Source: Nepenthes gracilis
Taxonomy: Eukaryota; Streptophyta; Magnoliopsida; Caryophyllales; Nepenthaceae
Direction: 5' to 3'
Assembly (NCBI GenBank): GCA_033239525.1
Contig: BSYO01000010.1
Span: 8,273,379-8,337,378 of the forward strand
DNA length: 64,000 nucleotides
The translations under genes and the position numbers were made by a program. Below the pieces are notes generated by a model. That model had not been told where the DNA came from, searched no databases, and was given only the letters and a program-made list of their open reading frames with translations. This document shows, in pieces, positions 1-9,869 of the stretch; the stretch's first letter is position 1, and each line of letters opens with the position of its first letter.

Positions 1-900
1 AAGCAAATTCATCCAGCGCCAGATAAGTGTCCCAAATTCTTTTCATCTCTAATAAAGAGGCTCTCAACATATCCTCAAGAATCTGAATGATACGCTCAGA
101 TTGGCCATCAGTTTGGGGGTGATATGCAGTACAAAATTTTAACTCTATCCCCAATTCCCTATGTAAACTTTTCCAAAACCTAGAGACAAAACAAGGATCT
201 CTATCAGATACAATGGAGGTAGGAACTACGTGAAGCCTCACGATCTCGTTCACATATAATTGAGCCAGTCTATCACGCGAATAGGTCATCCTGATCACCA
301 AGAAGTGGGTTGATTTTATCAGCCGATCAACTATAACCCAAACGGCATCACGATTCCTAGGAGTCCTCAGTAAACCCGATACAAAATCTATAGTAATATC
401 TTCCCATTTTCAAATTTCAGATCGGCGGAGGGTCAGACAATCTGAAGGCTTCCTCCTCTCGGCTTTTTCTTGATTGTTGACATACTAGGTATTTCTCCAC
501 ATAAGCCATAATATCTCTCTTTATGTTTCTCCACCAAAAAGTTTTCCTTAGATCCTGATACATTTTATTCGTCTCAGGGTGAATCGTATACCGGGATCGG
601 TGAGCCACCTTTAAAATCTTCTCCTTTAATTCTCTATCATCCGATCCACATAATCAATATCTAAACCTCAACACTCCATAAGTTCGGACATTAAAATCAG
701 CTCGAGATTCCTTATTCAGATAACTTACAACATCCACAAGGAACGGATCATTTACTTGCTTCTCTTTAACTTCGCTGACTTCTTCCGGTTGGATCTGAGG
801 ATATGACAGGAGCATTCTATCATCTTTAGCATAACATTGGATATCACATTGCTTCAGATAATCCAATAATTCCATCTGCTTGATTTGCAACATAGCCACA
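1..900 (-). pseudogene. Integrase fragment of element A
   Basis: Minus-strand integrase that would insert retrotransposon cDNA into the chromosome. The part in the window runs from the N-terminal zinc-binding region (about 417-608, HRSRYTIHP type) into the catalytic core; the chromodomain end lies left of position 1. In the zinc region the first Cys of the usual C-X2-C is Tyr (KYLVCQQ). The first catalytic Asp (VDRL context, near 330) is retained. Stops separate 654-899 from 417-608, and no long frame covers the core, so the gene is inactive. It is the same family as the B copy at 5322-6560. Confidence 0.8.
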
Positions 901-1330
901 TACCCCGATCAGCGACTTAATGCATCTGCAACCACATTGGCCTTCCCTAGTTTATACTGTATCTCACAGTCATAATCCTTTAAGAAATCAAGCCATCACC
1001 TTTGCCTCATATTAAGTTCCTTTTGTGAAAAAATGTACTTCAAACTTTTATGATCAGAATACATAAGGAACTTGTCACCATACAAATAATGTATCCAAAT
1101 TTTCAAGACAAAAATAACAGCAGCACACTTCAAATCATGGGTAGGATAGTTCTTCTCATGCACTTTCAGTTGCCTAAATCCATAAGCTACAACTTTACTG
1201 TGATGCATGAATATACATCCTAAACCTGCCTTAGAAGCATCACAGTACATCTCAAAGCCTCCTGAATCTTTTGGAATAACCAATACTGGATCAGTAGTCA
1301 AACGATCCTTTTTGCTCCTGAAAGCTCAAA
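901..1330 (-). pseudogene. RNase H domain of element A
   Basis: Minus-strand RNase H that degrades the RNA of the RNA/DNA hybrid during reverse transcription. The open stretch 996-1301 holds the typical start ([11 protein letters not shown]), the YPTHDLKCAAV segment and YSDHKSLKYIF. The end of the domain near 905-995 still resembles the family's [13 protein letters not shown] region but is out of frame. It lies between RT (1331-2110) and integrase, in normal gypsy order. Inactive as a continuous polyprotein. Confidence 0.8.
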
Positions 1331-2110
1331 TCACACTCCTCAGTCTATACAAATTTAGCCTCCTTCTTCATCAATTGAGTTAGAGGCATACCAATATATG
1401 AGAAAATCTCTACAAACAGCCTGTAATAACCCGCTATACCTAGAAAGCTCCTAACCTAAGTCATCGAAGCCAGGCTGCTCCAGTTTATAACAGCCTCTAC
1501 CTTCTTTGGATCTACAGAAATACCACCATCAGAAATTACATGCCCAAAAAATATCACTTTCTCTAGCTAGAATTTACATTTACTCTGCTTAGCATACAAT
1601 TTTTCCACATGAAGCACTTGAAATACTATCCTCAAATGAATCTCATGTTCCTCATAATCCTTTGAATAAATCAGGATATCATCAATAAACACCACAACAA
1701 ATTTATCCAAGTAGGGCTTGAACACCCTATTCATCAGATCCATAAAAGCAGCTGGAGCATTCGTAAGCCAAAAGGCATAAAAAGAAACTCATAATGGCCA
1801 TAGCGTGTTCGAAAAGCAGTCTTAGCCACATCCTCTAACTTAATCCTCAATTGAAAATAACTGGACCTCAAATCAATCTTCGAGAACACCCAAGATCCTT
1901 ATAATTGATCAAATAAATCATCAATACGTGGCAGAAGATACTTAATTGTGATTCTTAATTGTGATTTTGTTCAACTCACGATAATCAACGCCAGGCCGCA
2001 AATACACGTCTTTCTTCCTCACAAATAATACCGGTGCACCCAAAGGAGATACACTCGGTCTAATAAAGCCCTTGTCTAACAGCTCCTATAATTGCAACTT
2101 CAACTCCATC
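1331..2110 (-). pseudogene. Reverse transcriptase of element A, frameshifted
   Basis: Minus-strand gypsy RT. The catalytic [10 protein letters not shown] motif is preserved near 1660-1710 and the N-terminal [13 protein letters not shown] segment near 2040-2090. It is broken by several frameshifts. One is clear: near 1950-1975 a short stretch (TTAATTGTGATT) is repeated in tandem relative to the B copy, changing frame in the palm. Another lies near 1770-1790. It keeps about 45 bases near 1385-1430 that are deleted from B. Confidence 0.8.
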
Positions 2111-3420
2111 AATTCAGCCGGAGCCATATGATAAGGGGCCTTAGAAACTAGACTAACACTAGGAATAATAGCAATTTCAAACTCAATCTCCCGGTGTGGA
2201 GGTAATCTAGGTAACCCCTCTGGAAATACATCCTCAAAATTGCAGACAACTAGGATGTCCTTAGTCGGCACACCATGACTCCCAGTAGTGCAGGCATATG
2301 CCAAGCAAGCTTTACATCCACTTTTTATTAAATACTTAGCATGTAAAGTAGAAATTAACACAGGCACCTCCTTCTTCCTAATGCCTTGAAAGAAAAAGAA
2401 TTACATCCTAGAAATATCAAAGCAAACCCTCTTCAAAAAACAATTAATACTGGCGTGGTATTTAGCCAGCCTGTCTATCCTCAGAATCAAATCAAAATCA
2501 CCAATGTTCAACAACACCAAATCCACAACCAAACATTTCTCGTTCACTTCAACTGTACATCCAGGATACACGATACCAGTAATCATAGGGGATCCAGTGG
2601 GAGTACACAAAGACAATTCACAATCCAAAATGTACAGGGCAGATACAATGCAGCATGCAAATATCGGAGAAACAAATGAGTGGGTAGATCCCGAGTCAAA
2701 CAATATAGATGCAGAAACTCCACAAATAGAAAGAGTACCTTCCACAATATTCGGAGTTACCTTCGGGTCCGGAACAGTCACTGCGAAGGTCTTTGCCGGA
2801 ACAGTAGGCTTCTTTCCCTCAAGTCTCGGAGGTAAAGGATAGCCTTTCACCACGTGGCCCTGTTGTCCACATCGAAAGCATGCTCCCGATGCCTTACAAC
2901 AGGCTTGCCCCATATGTTTTCTCCCACAGATAGTATAATCTGCAGCCAATACTCTAGAACCAGTTATTGACTGAGCCGGTAGAACACTCTTTCTCTTATC
3001 AACCGTCCTCACCTTCTTAAACGATCCAGAAGATTCCACAGCAGATCCAACACTAATTCCTGCCCTGCTAACTGTCCTCTTTACATAAAAGTTCTCTATC
3101 TCCACCTCCTTCTCATAAATTACTGCCCTATTCAGTATATCAGCGTACGTCCCAAGCTTCAGTGTGGGCAGTTGCTTTCTAATGTCATCTCACAGCCCTT
3201 GTTGAAACTTCTTTGCCTTTCTCAGTTCATCTTCCACATAAAAAGGCACAAATCGGGATAATTCAGACAATTTAGTATCATATTCCGTCACAGTCATACT
3301 TTCTTTCCTCAATCTCATGAATTCTAACTTCTTTTAATCTCGGAGACTGCCCAGAAAGTATTTCTCTAAAAAAGATTTCTCAAACGTATCACAAGTAATC
3401 TCCTCGTTGGGCACTCCTAA
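2086..3420 (-). pseudogene. gag (C-terminal part) and protease of element A
   Basis: Minus-strand capsid/nucleocapsid and retropepsin region. The 234-codon frame 2401-3105 holds two zinc knuckles and the protease core LFDSGSTHSF, so the protease Asp is present. The frame 2086-2367 continues to the start of RT. The second knuckle (CFRCGQQGHVVKGY) ends in Tyr where Cys is expected, a fault shared with B. The N-terminal part of gag is missing: sequence jumps at about 3420-3430 from a point matching 9260 in B to one matching 9843, a deletion of about 580 bases including the gag start and most of the leader. Confidence 0.8.
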
Positions 3421-3442
3421 TGCACTCCTATGGCATCTCAAT

Positions 3443-3456
3443 TCTCTGATACCAAT
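3443..3456 (-). promoter_or_regulatory. Primer-binding site (tRNA-iMet) of element A
   Basis: On the minus strand this reads ATTGGTATCAGAGA, next to the LTR end CCGTCACA. It complements the 3' end of plant initiator-Met tRNA, which primes minus-strand cDNA. It fixes the LTR edge at 3457 and the element's orientation. Confidence 0.9.
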
Positions 3457-5321
3457 TGTGACGGAACGATTTTTTTTCCTCAGAAACTTCCGTCAAGATA
3501 GAAATAGGATTTATGGCCAAAATACAATATATAACTTCTGTAGAAATTTCGGTAGAATCTCCTTTGTAATTGGATGAAAATCCAAAAATATAACCTGTAC
3601 AAAACCTGTATAACCAACCAGTACAAGCACACTACTATCTATTTATACCATAATTTTTCCTACAACACGTGTACATAGGACCAAAGATGCCATCCATGGC
3701 ATTAATCTAACAAACCATCTACTATATTAACAGTTCATAAGTGAGATTCCATCTAGGACCTGTACAGAATATCCAGAAGTAAAAAGCGAAAGCAGAACTA
3801 TTAACCTACAGAAGCATAGTTTCCTGTTCATTACATGCATTACATGCATTTCTATACAAAACCCATATATATACGTAAATGTCCATAGGTATAAAATCCA
3901 TATACAAAATCACATATCAAGTCAAGTCTTTACATCCAATTGATTCTCCAAAATAGCTTCAAAATACTTCAGATCTCCACAGTCTTCAAGTTAGCTCTAG
4001 ATCACTCATTCTCGTCCGATACTGGCTCTACAGTCTTATCTGGAGGGAGAAAACAGTAAAATAGTGAGTCGAGACCCAGCAAGGTACATACAGATATGCA
4101 GTAAATCAATTATGCGGAACAATTATGAAACTATACAGAAACAGAATAGTTATGTAGAATAGTTTCCGTAGAACGGGACATAGAAAATAGAGAAAGTATA
4201 ATTAGACAATAATTAAACTCAGAAATCAGATATCAGTACAAATCAGAAAACACAATCAGGAACTTTTTCTTTTATATCAGTATGGAATAGTAATTAGTAC
4301 AAAATAGTATTAGCAAAAGGGCAGGATCAGTTCAGGAAGTAGAATCGGTAGACATAAAAGGACAATGAAGAATAGTAACGGACCCTACCAGTAGACCCTA
4401 CTAGCTGAGGGGACGAATGATTGAAGATAAATTGTATCACTCCACACAATCAAAGGCCAGTAAACAGTATAGAAGACCCCTCTCCAAGGGATCTAACCCC
4501 TACTCAGAGGGAGTGCCGACCAGTAAACAGTATCTACTCTTTAGTTTAACGCCCTGAGGAAGGGTGCACCACATAAAACTCTGTTGATAGAGTTATCCTC
4601 AATTATCACCATAATGTTCTAAGGTATGCCGGAAAACCTTAACCTACTATATATATGTCCTGGGTCCTAATTAATAGTAAGTACATCAGAATAGTAAGTA
4701 CAATATTAGAGATATCTTTCCTCGTACTGAAAACCCCTTTTCAGAATAGGCAGTAACAGTTTTAAGTCCTTCAAAAATTAACAGTGTAAATCGATGTAAA
4801 TTTTTTGGTTCTAAATCACATGTTAGGCACCACCACATTACTAGTTAACTTTTACATGGCAAGAAATTTGGATTAAAACGGTTAAATCCCTTCAAATTCG
4901 TACTTAGGGCTTCGTCAAAGCTTCCGGACTCAGATCGAACACCAAACATGTGTTTATTCATGAAATCAATACCATAAATCCAAATACATATACTAAATCA
5001 TGCAATTTAACCAAAAATGCCTAATATTTCGAGTTAGGGCTTCACCACATGCTTCCGGAACCAAATTGAACACTAATTACATACTTGTTCATGAAATCGA
5101 AGCCAAATTTTGAAATACACATGAGTAAACACGAAATCTAACCAAACAATTGAGGGAAACATGCTTCGTTTGCTTTAAACATACAACAATATAATTTTAG
5201 AGCATTTTCATCAATTTTGAAACAAGAGAAAGCGGTAAAAGCGGAAAAACAACGTCCAAGTACACTTGCCTGAGCCGATTCTACCGTTATTTTTACCCGG
5301 AGTGGATCGAAACTAGTGATT
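3457..5321 (-). repeat. LTR A (shared middle LTR, U3 end missing)
   Basis: Matches LTR B (9870-12068) from its TGTGACGG terminus through to the shared AGTGATT near 5315-5322. Beyond this LTR B continues about 365 bases with TATA box and U3, while here the sequence switches straight into the 3' end of pol of element B. This LTR therefore lacks its own promoter-proximal U3 start and the polypurine tract that should precede it. It acts as 5' LTR for A and as 3' LTR for B. Confidence 0.85.
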
Positions 5322-6560
5322 TCTCCAAAGTATCTTCATCAGCGGAATGGTTTTTGTACATAACCTCTGATCCTTTCCATCCAGAATCTGTTGCGGCTCC
5401 TCGACATAGGATAAATCCTTGTCGATAGTCAAGGATCCATAGTCAATAACGTGTGCAGGATTAATGGACGTACTTTTAAGCATCGATACAAGAAATACAT
5501 TGTGTATGCCCATTAGACTTGGTGGTAACGCCAACCTGTAGGCTACCTTCCCGATCCTTTCTAGAATCTCAAAAGGACCAATGAACCATGGCTTCAGTTT
5601 TTCCTTCACTCCAAACCAGAATGTTCCATTGGACGGTGAGACTTTCAGAAAAATAAGTTTCCTACTTTAAAGCTCAACTCTATCCTCCTCCTATCTGCAT
5701 AACTTTTCTGTCTACTTTGAGAAACATTCAGATTATTATGGATTAGTTTAATTTTCTCTGTTATTTCCTTCACAATCTCAGGGCCCAAAATCTTTTTATC
5801 TCCAGTCTTCTCCCAGTAAATCGGCAACCTACACTTTCTCCCATACAAAGCCTCAAAAGGTGTCATGTCGATACTAGCCTGATAACTGTTATTATAAGCA
5901 AATTCATCTAGCGCCAGATAAGTGTCCCATGTTCCTTTCATCTCTAATATAGAGACCCTCAACATATCCTTAAGAACCAGAATGGTACGCTCAGATTGGC
6001 CATCAGTTCGGGGGTAATACTCAATACTAAATTTCAACTCTGTCCCCAATTTTCTATGCAAACTTTTCCAAAACCTCGAGACAAAACGGAGATCTCTACC
6101 AAATACAATGGAGGTAGAAACTCCAGGAAGCCTCACGATCTCATTCACATAACTGAGCTAGTCTATCACACAAATAGGTCGTCCTGATCGTCAAGAAGTG
6201 GGCTGATTTTGTCAGCCGATCAACTATAACCCAAACAGCGNTCATCATTCCTAAGAGTCCTCGGTATACCCGATACAAAATTCATAGTAATATCTTCCCA
6301 TTTCCAACTAGGGATTAGCATAGGTTGTAACAATCCAGAAGGCTTCCTCCTCTTAGCTTTCAGTTGCTAACATACCAGGTATTTCTCCACATAAGCCATA
6401 ATATCTCTCTTCATTTTCCTCCCCCAGAAAGTTTTCCTCAGATCCTGATACATTTTATTCGTCTCAGGGTGAATCGTATATCGGGACCGGTGAGCCTCCT
6501 TTAAAATCTCCTCCTTCAATTCTCTATCATCCGATACACATAATTAATCTCTAAACCTCA
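5322..6560 (-). pseudogene. Integrase of element B with truncated chromodomain
   Basis: Minus-strand integrase in two long frames. 5645-6148 covers the catalytic core with the second Asp region and the YPRTDGQSERT segment around the catalytic Glu. 5313-5609 covers the C-terminal GPFEILERIGKVAYRLALPP region and the start of the chromodomain. The first Asp context (VDRLTKSA, near 6215-6230) is intact but out of frame. The zinc-binding N-terminus is at about 6380-6540. The protein stops at LWRNH because an LTR deletion removed the last chromodomain helix, the stop codon and the polypurine tract. One N lies at 6241. Confidence 0.85.
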
Positions 6561-6599
6561 ACACTCCATAAGTTCGGACATTAAAATCAACTCGAGATT

Positions 6600-7205
6600 C
6601 CTTATTCAGATCACTTACAACATCCACAAGGAACGGATCATTTACTTGCTTCTCTTTAACTTCGCTAACTACTTCCGGTTGGATCTAAAAATACGACAGG
6701 AGCATTCTGTCATCTTTAGCATAACGTTGTATATCACATTGCTTAAGATAATCCAACAATTTCATCTGCTTGATTTGCAACATAGCCACATACCCCGATC
6801 GGCGACTTAATGCATCTGCAACCACGTTGGCCTTCCCTGGTTTATACTGTATCTCACAGTCATAATCCTTTAATAAATCAAGTCGTCTCCTTTGCCTCAT
6901 GTTAAGTTCTTTTTGTGAAAAAAGGTATTTCAAAATTTTATGATCAGAATACACAAGGAACTTTTCACCATACAAATGATGTCTCTAAATTTTCATGGCA
7001 AAAACAACAGCAGCAAGCTTCAGATCATGGGTAGGATAGTTCTTCTCATGCACTTTCAGTTGCCTAGATCCATAAGCTGCAAGTGCTGCATCAATACACA
7101 TCCTAAACCTGCCTTAGAGGCATCACAGTATACCTCAAAGCCTCCTGAACCTTCTGGAATAACCAATATTAGAGCGGTAGTCAAGCGATCCTTTAGCTCT
7201 TGAAA
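6600..7205 (-). pseudogene. RNase H domain of element B
   Basis: The frame 6685-6975 contains the [11 protein letters not shown] segment, the [12 protein letters not shown] end of RNase H and the linker to integrase ([18 protein letters not shown]). The N-terminal half (6976-7205) is homologous to A but interrupted: about 14 bases near 7086-7092 are missing relative to A, shifting the frame after the conserved [18 protein letters not shown] region. Order and orientation fit the rest of B. Confidence 0.8.
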
Positions 7206-7207
7206 GC

Positions 7208-8060
7208 TCAAATCACACTCCTCAGTCCATACAATTTATCCTCCTTCTTCAGCAATTGAGTTAGAGGCCTGTAATAACCCGCCATACCTAGAAAGCTCCT
7301 AACCTCAGTCATCGAAGCCGGCCTGCTCCAATTTGTAACAGCCTCAACTTTCTTTGGATCCACAGAAATACCACCATCAGAAATTATATGCCCCAAAAAC
7401 ATCACCTTCTCTTGCCAGAATTCATATTTACTCAGCTTAACATACAATTTTTTCTCGTGGAGCACTTGAAATACTATCCTCAAATGAATTTCGTGTTCCT
7501 CATAATCCTTCGAATAAATTAGGATATCATCAATAAACACCACAATAAATTTATCTAAGTATGGCCTAAACATCCTATTCATCAGATCTATAAAAGCAGT
7601 TGGAGCATTTGTAAGGCCAAAAGGCATAACAAGGACTCATAATGGCCATAACGTGTCCGGAAAGCAGTCTTAGCCATGTCCTCCGGCTTAATCCTCAATT
7701 GATAATAACTGGACCTCAAATCAATCTTCGAGAACACCCGAGATTCTTGCAATTGATCAAATAAATCATCAATACATGGCAGAGGATACTTATTCTTTAT
7801 TATGATTTTGTTCAACTTACGATAATCAACATATAACTGCAAAGACCCATCTTTCTTCCTCACAAACAATACTAGTGCACCCCAAGGAGATACACTCGGT
7901 CTGATAAAGCCCTTGTCTAACAGCTCCTGTAATTGTAACTTTAACTCCATCAATTCAGCCAGAGCCATACGATAAGGGACCTTAGAAACTGGACTGACAC
8001 TAGGAATAATAGCAATTTCAAACTCAATCTTTCGGTGTGGAGGTAATCCAGGTAACCCCT
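7208..8060 (-). pseudogene. Reverse transcriptase of element B, frameshifted
   Basis: Two overlapping minus-strand frames, 7588-8145 and 7208-7627, together span a gypsy RT. The first has the fingers ([27 protein letters not shown]) and the SYYQLRI palm start. The second starts at [12 protein letters not shown] and holds [10 protein letters not shown] and the primer-grip/thumb region [12 protein letters not shown]. The frame changes near 7620-7630. About 45 bases present in A are missing at 7266. All catalytic Asp residues remain, so this copy decayed by indels more than by active-site substitution. Confidence 0.85.
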
Positions 8061-9632
8061 CTGGAAATACGTCCTCAAAATCGCAGACAACTAGGATGTC
8101 CTTAGCCGGCACACCATGACTCCCAGTAATGCAGGCATATGCCAAGTAAGCTTTACATCAACTTTTCATCAAATACTTAGCATGCAAAGTAGAAATTAAC
8201 ACAGGCACCTCCTTCTTCCTAATGCCTTGAAAGAAAAAGAATTACATCCTAGAAATATCAAAGCAAACCTTCTTCAGAAAACAATCAATACTAGCGTGGT
8301 ATTTAGCCAGCCTGTCTATCCCCAGAATCAAATCAAAATCACCCATGTTCAACAACACCAAATCTACAACAAAACATTTCCTGTTCACTACAACTGTACA
8401 TCCAGGATACACAATACCAGTAATCATAGGGAATCCAGTGGGAGTACACAAAGACAATTCACAATCCAAAATGCACAGGGCAGATACAATGCAGCATGCA
8501 AATCGCGGAGAAACAAATGAGTGGGTAGATCCCGAGTCAAACAATATAGATGCAGAAACTCCACAAATAGAAAGAGTACCTTCCACAATATTCGGAGATG
8601 CCTCCGGGTTCTGAACAGTCACTGCGAAGGTCTTTGCCGGAACAGTAGGCTTCTTTCCCTCAAGTCTCAGAGGTAAAGGATAGCCTTTCACCACGTGGCC
8701 CTGCTGTCCGCATCGAAAGCATGCTCCCGATGCCTTACAATAGGCTTGCCCCAGATGTTTTCTCCCACAGATAGTACAATCTACAGCTGATACTCTAGAA
8801 CCAGTTATTGACTGAGCTGGTAGAGTACTCTTTCTCTTATCAACCCTCCTCGCCTTCTTGAACGATCCAGAAGTTTCCACAGTAGATCCAACACTAATTC
8901 CTGCCTTGCTAGCTGTCCTCCTTGCATAAAATTTCTCTATCTCCACCTCGTTCTCATAAATGACTACCCTGTCCAATATATCAGTGTACATCTCAAGCTT
9001 TAGTGTAGACAGTTGCTTTCTAATGTCATCCCGCAGCCCTTGTTGAAACTTCTTCGCCTTTCTCAGTCCATTTACCACATAAAAAGGCACAAATTGGGAT
9101 AATTCAGTCAATTTAGCATCATATTCCGTCACAGTCATACTTTCCTGGCTCAATCTCATGAATTCTTACTCCTTTTAATCCCGGAGACTGGACAAAAAGT
9201 ATTTCTCCAAAAAAACTTTCTCAAACATATCTCAAGTAATCTCCTCGTCAAGCACTCGTAATGCTCTCTTCTTCATGTCTGACCAGCTGTCTGCCTCACC
9301 CTCCAGCTTATACATAGCAAAGGTGACCTTTTCTTAGTCTGTACACCGAATCACTATAAATATCTTCTTCATCCTCTTTAGCCATATATCCGCTTCCGCC
9401 AGATCAGGCTTTCCTAGGAAGCCGATGCTCGCTCCACAGTAAATCTATCATATGTCGTAGGAGCATGACATGCTGGAACTGGCTCTGGTGCAAGGATAGG
9501 AGCCATATGTTTCTACTCGACAGACTCCACTACGTTGGTCATTCTCTCCAACGAGTCTATATACGTGGCCTCCTGCTCGTGGGGCGTATTGGCATCACCA
9601 CGGTCATTTCTTTTACCCCTTCTACTAGCCAT
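8061..9632 (-). pseudogene. gag and protease of element B
   Basis: The 305-codon frame 8242-9159 holds capsid C-terminus, two zinc knuckles and protease. Knuckle 1 begins at C128 (CTICGRKH). Knuckle 2 is C147, C150, H155 and Tyr160 in place of the final Cys (codon at 8680-8682). The protease core LFDSGSTHSF has Asp at residue 208. Upstream the reading frame is interrupted (9160-9632), but the probable original start is the ATG at 9630-9632 (MASRRGKRND). A leader of about 225 bases separates that ATG from the primer-binding site. Confidence 0.8.
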
Positions 9633-9855
9633 CCTATAATCAAGACAAATACAATGTTATAATCCCAAGGAATCAGTTGAAAGAAAAAAAAGAGAAATAT
9701 TCAACAGTTTAATGAAATTAAAGCCTAGCCTAAGAACCAATCTCTTAAGAGTTCTAGTTGCCTTAGCTACCTTGACCTATTCCTATAGGAATTTAGTATA
9801 GAGATTTAAACATATGCTTCCGCTTTCGATCAATCAATTCCTAAGGCATCTCAAT
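9633..9855 (-). other. Untranslated leader of element B
   Basis: Non-coding stretch between primer-binding site and gag start on the minus strand. It resembles the leader of element F just after 59484 (both contain the GATGCCTTAGGAATTGAT stretch and a GCGGAAGCATA stretch), which ties the A/B family to F. Confidence 0.7.
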
Positions 9856-9869
9856 TCTCTGATACCAAT
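9856..9869 (-). promoter_or_regulatory. Primer-binding site (tRNA-iMet) of element B
   Basis: Minus strand ATTGGTATCAGAGA immediately inside the LTR end TTCCGTCACA. Same site and spacing as at 3443-3456. Confidence 0.9.

Noticed and set aside
2386..2842. Plus-strand ORFs at 2386-2679 and 2504-2842 (and copies at 8227-8614)
   Set aside because: Antisense shadows of the minus-strand gag-protease region, which has recognised motifs.
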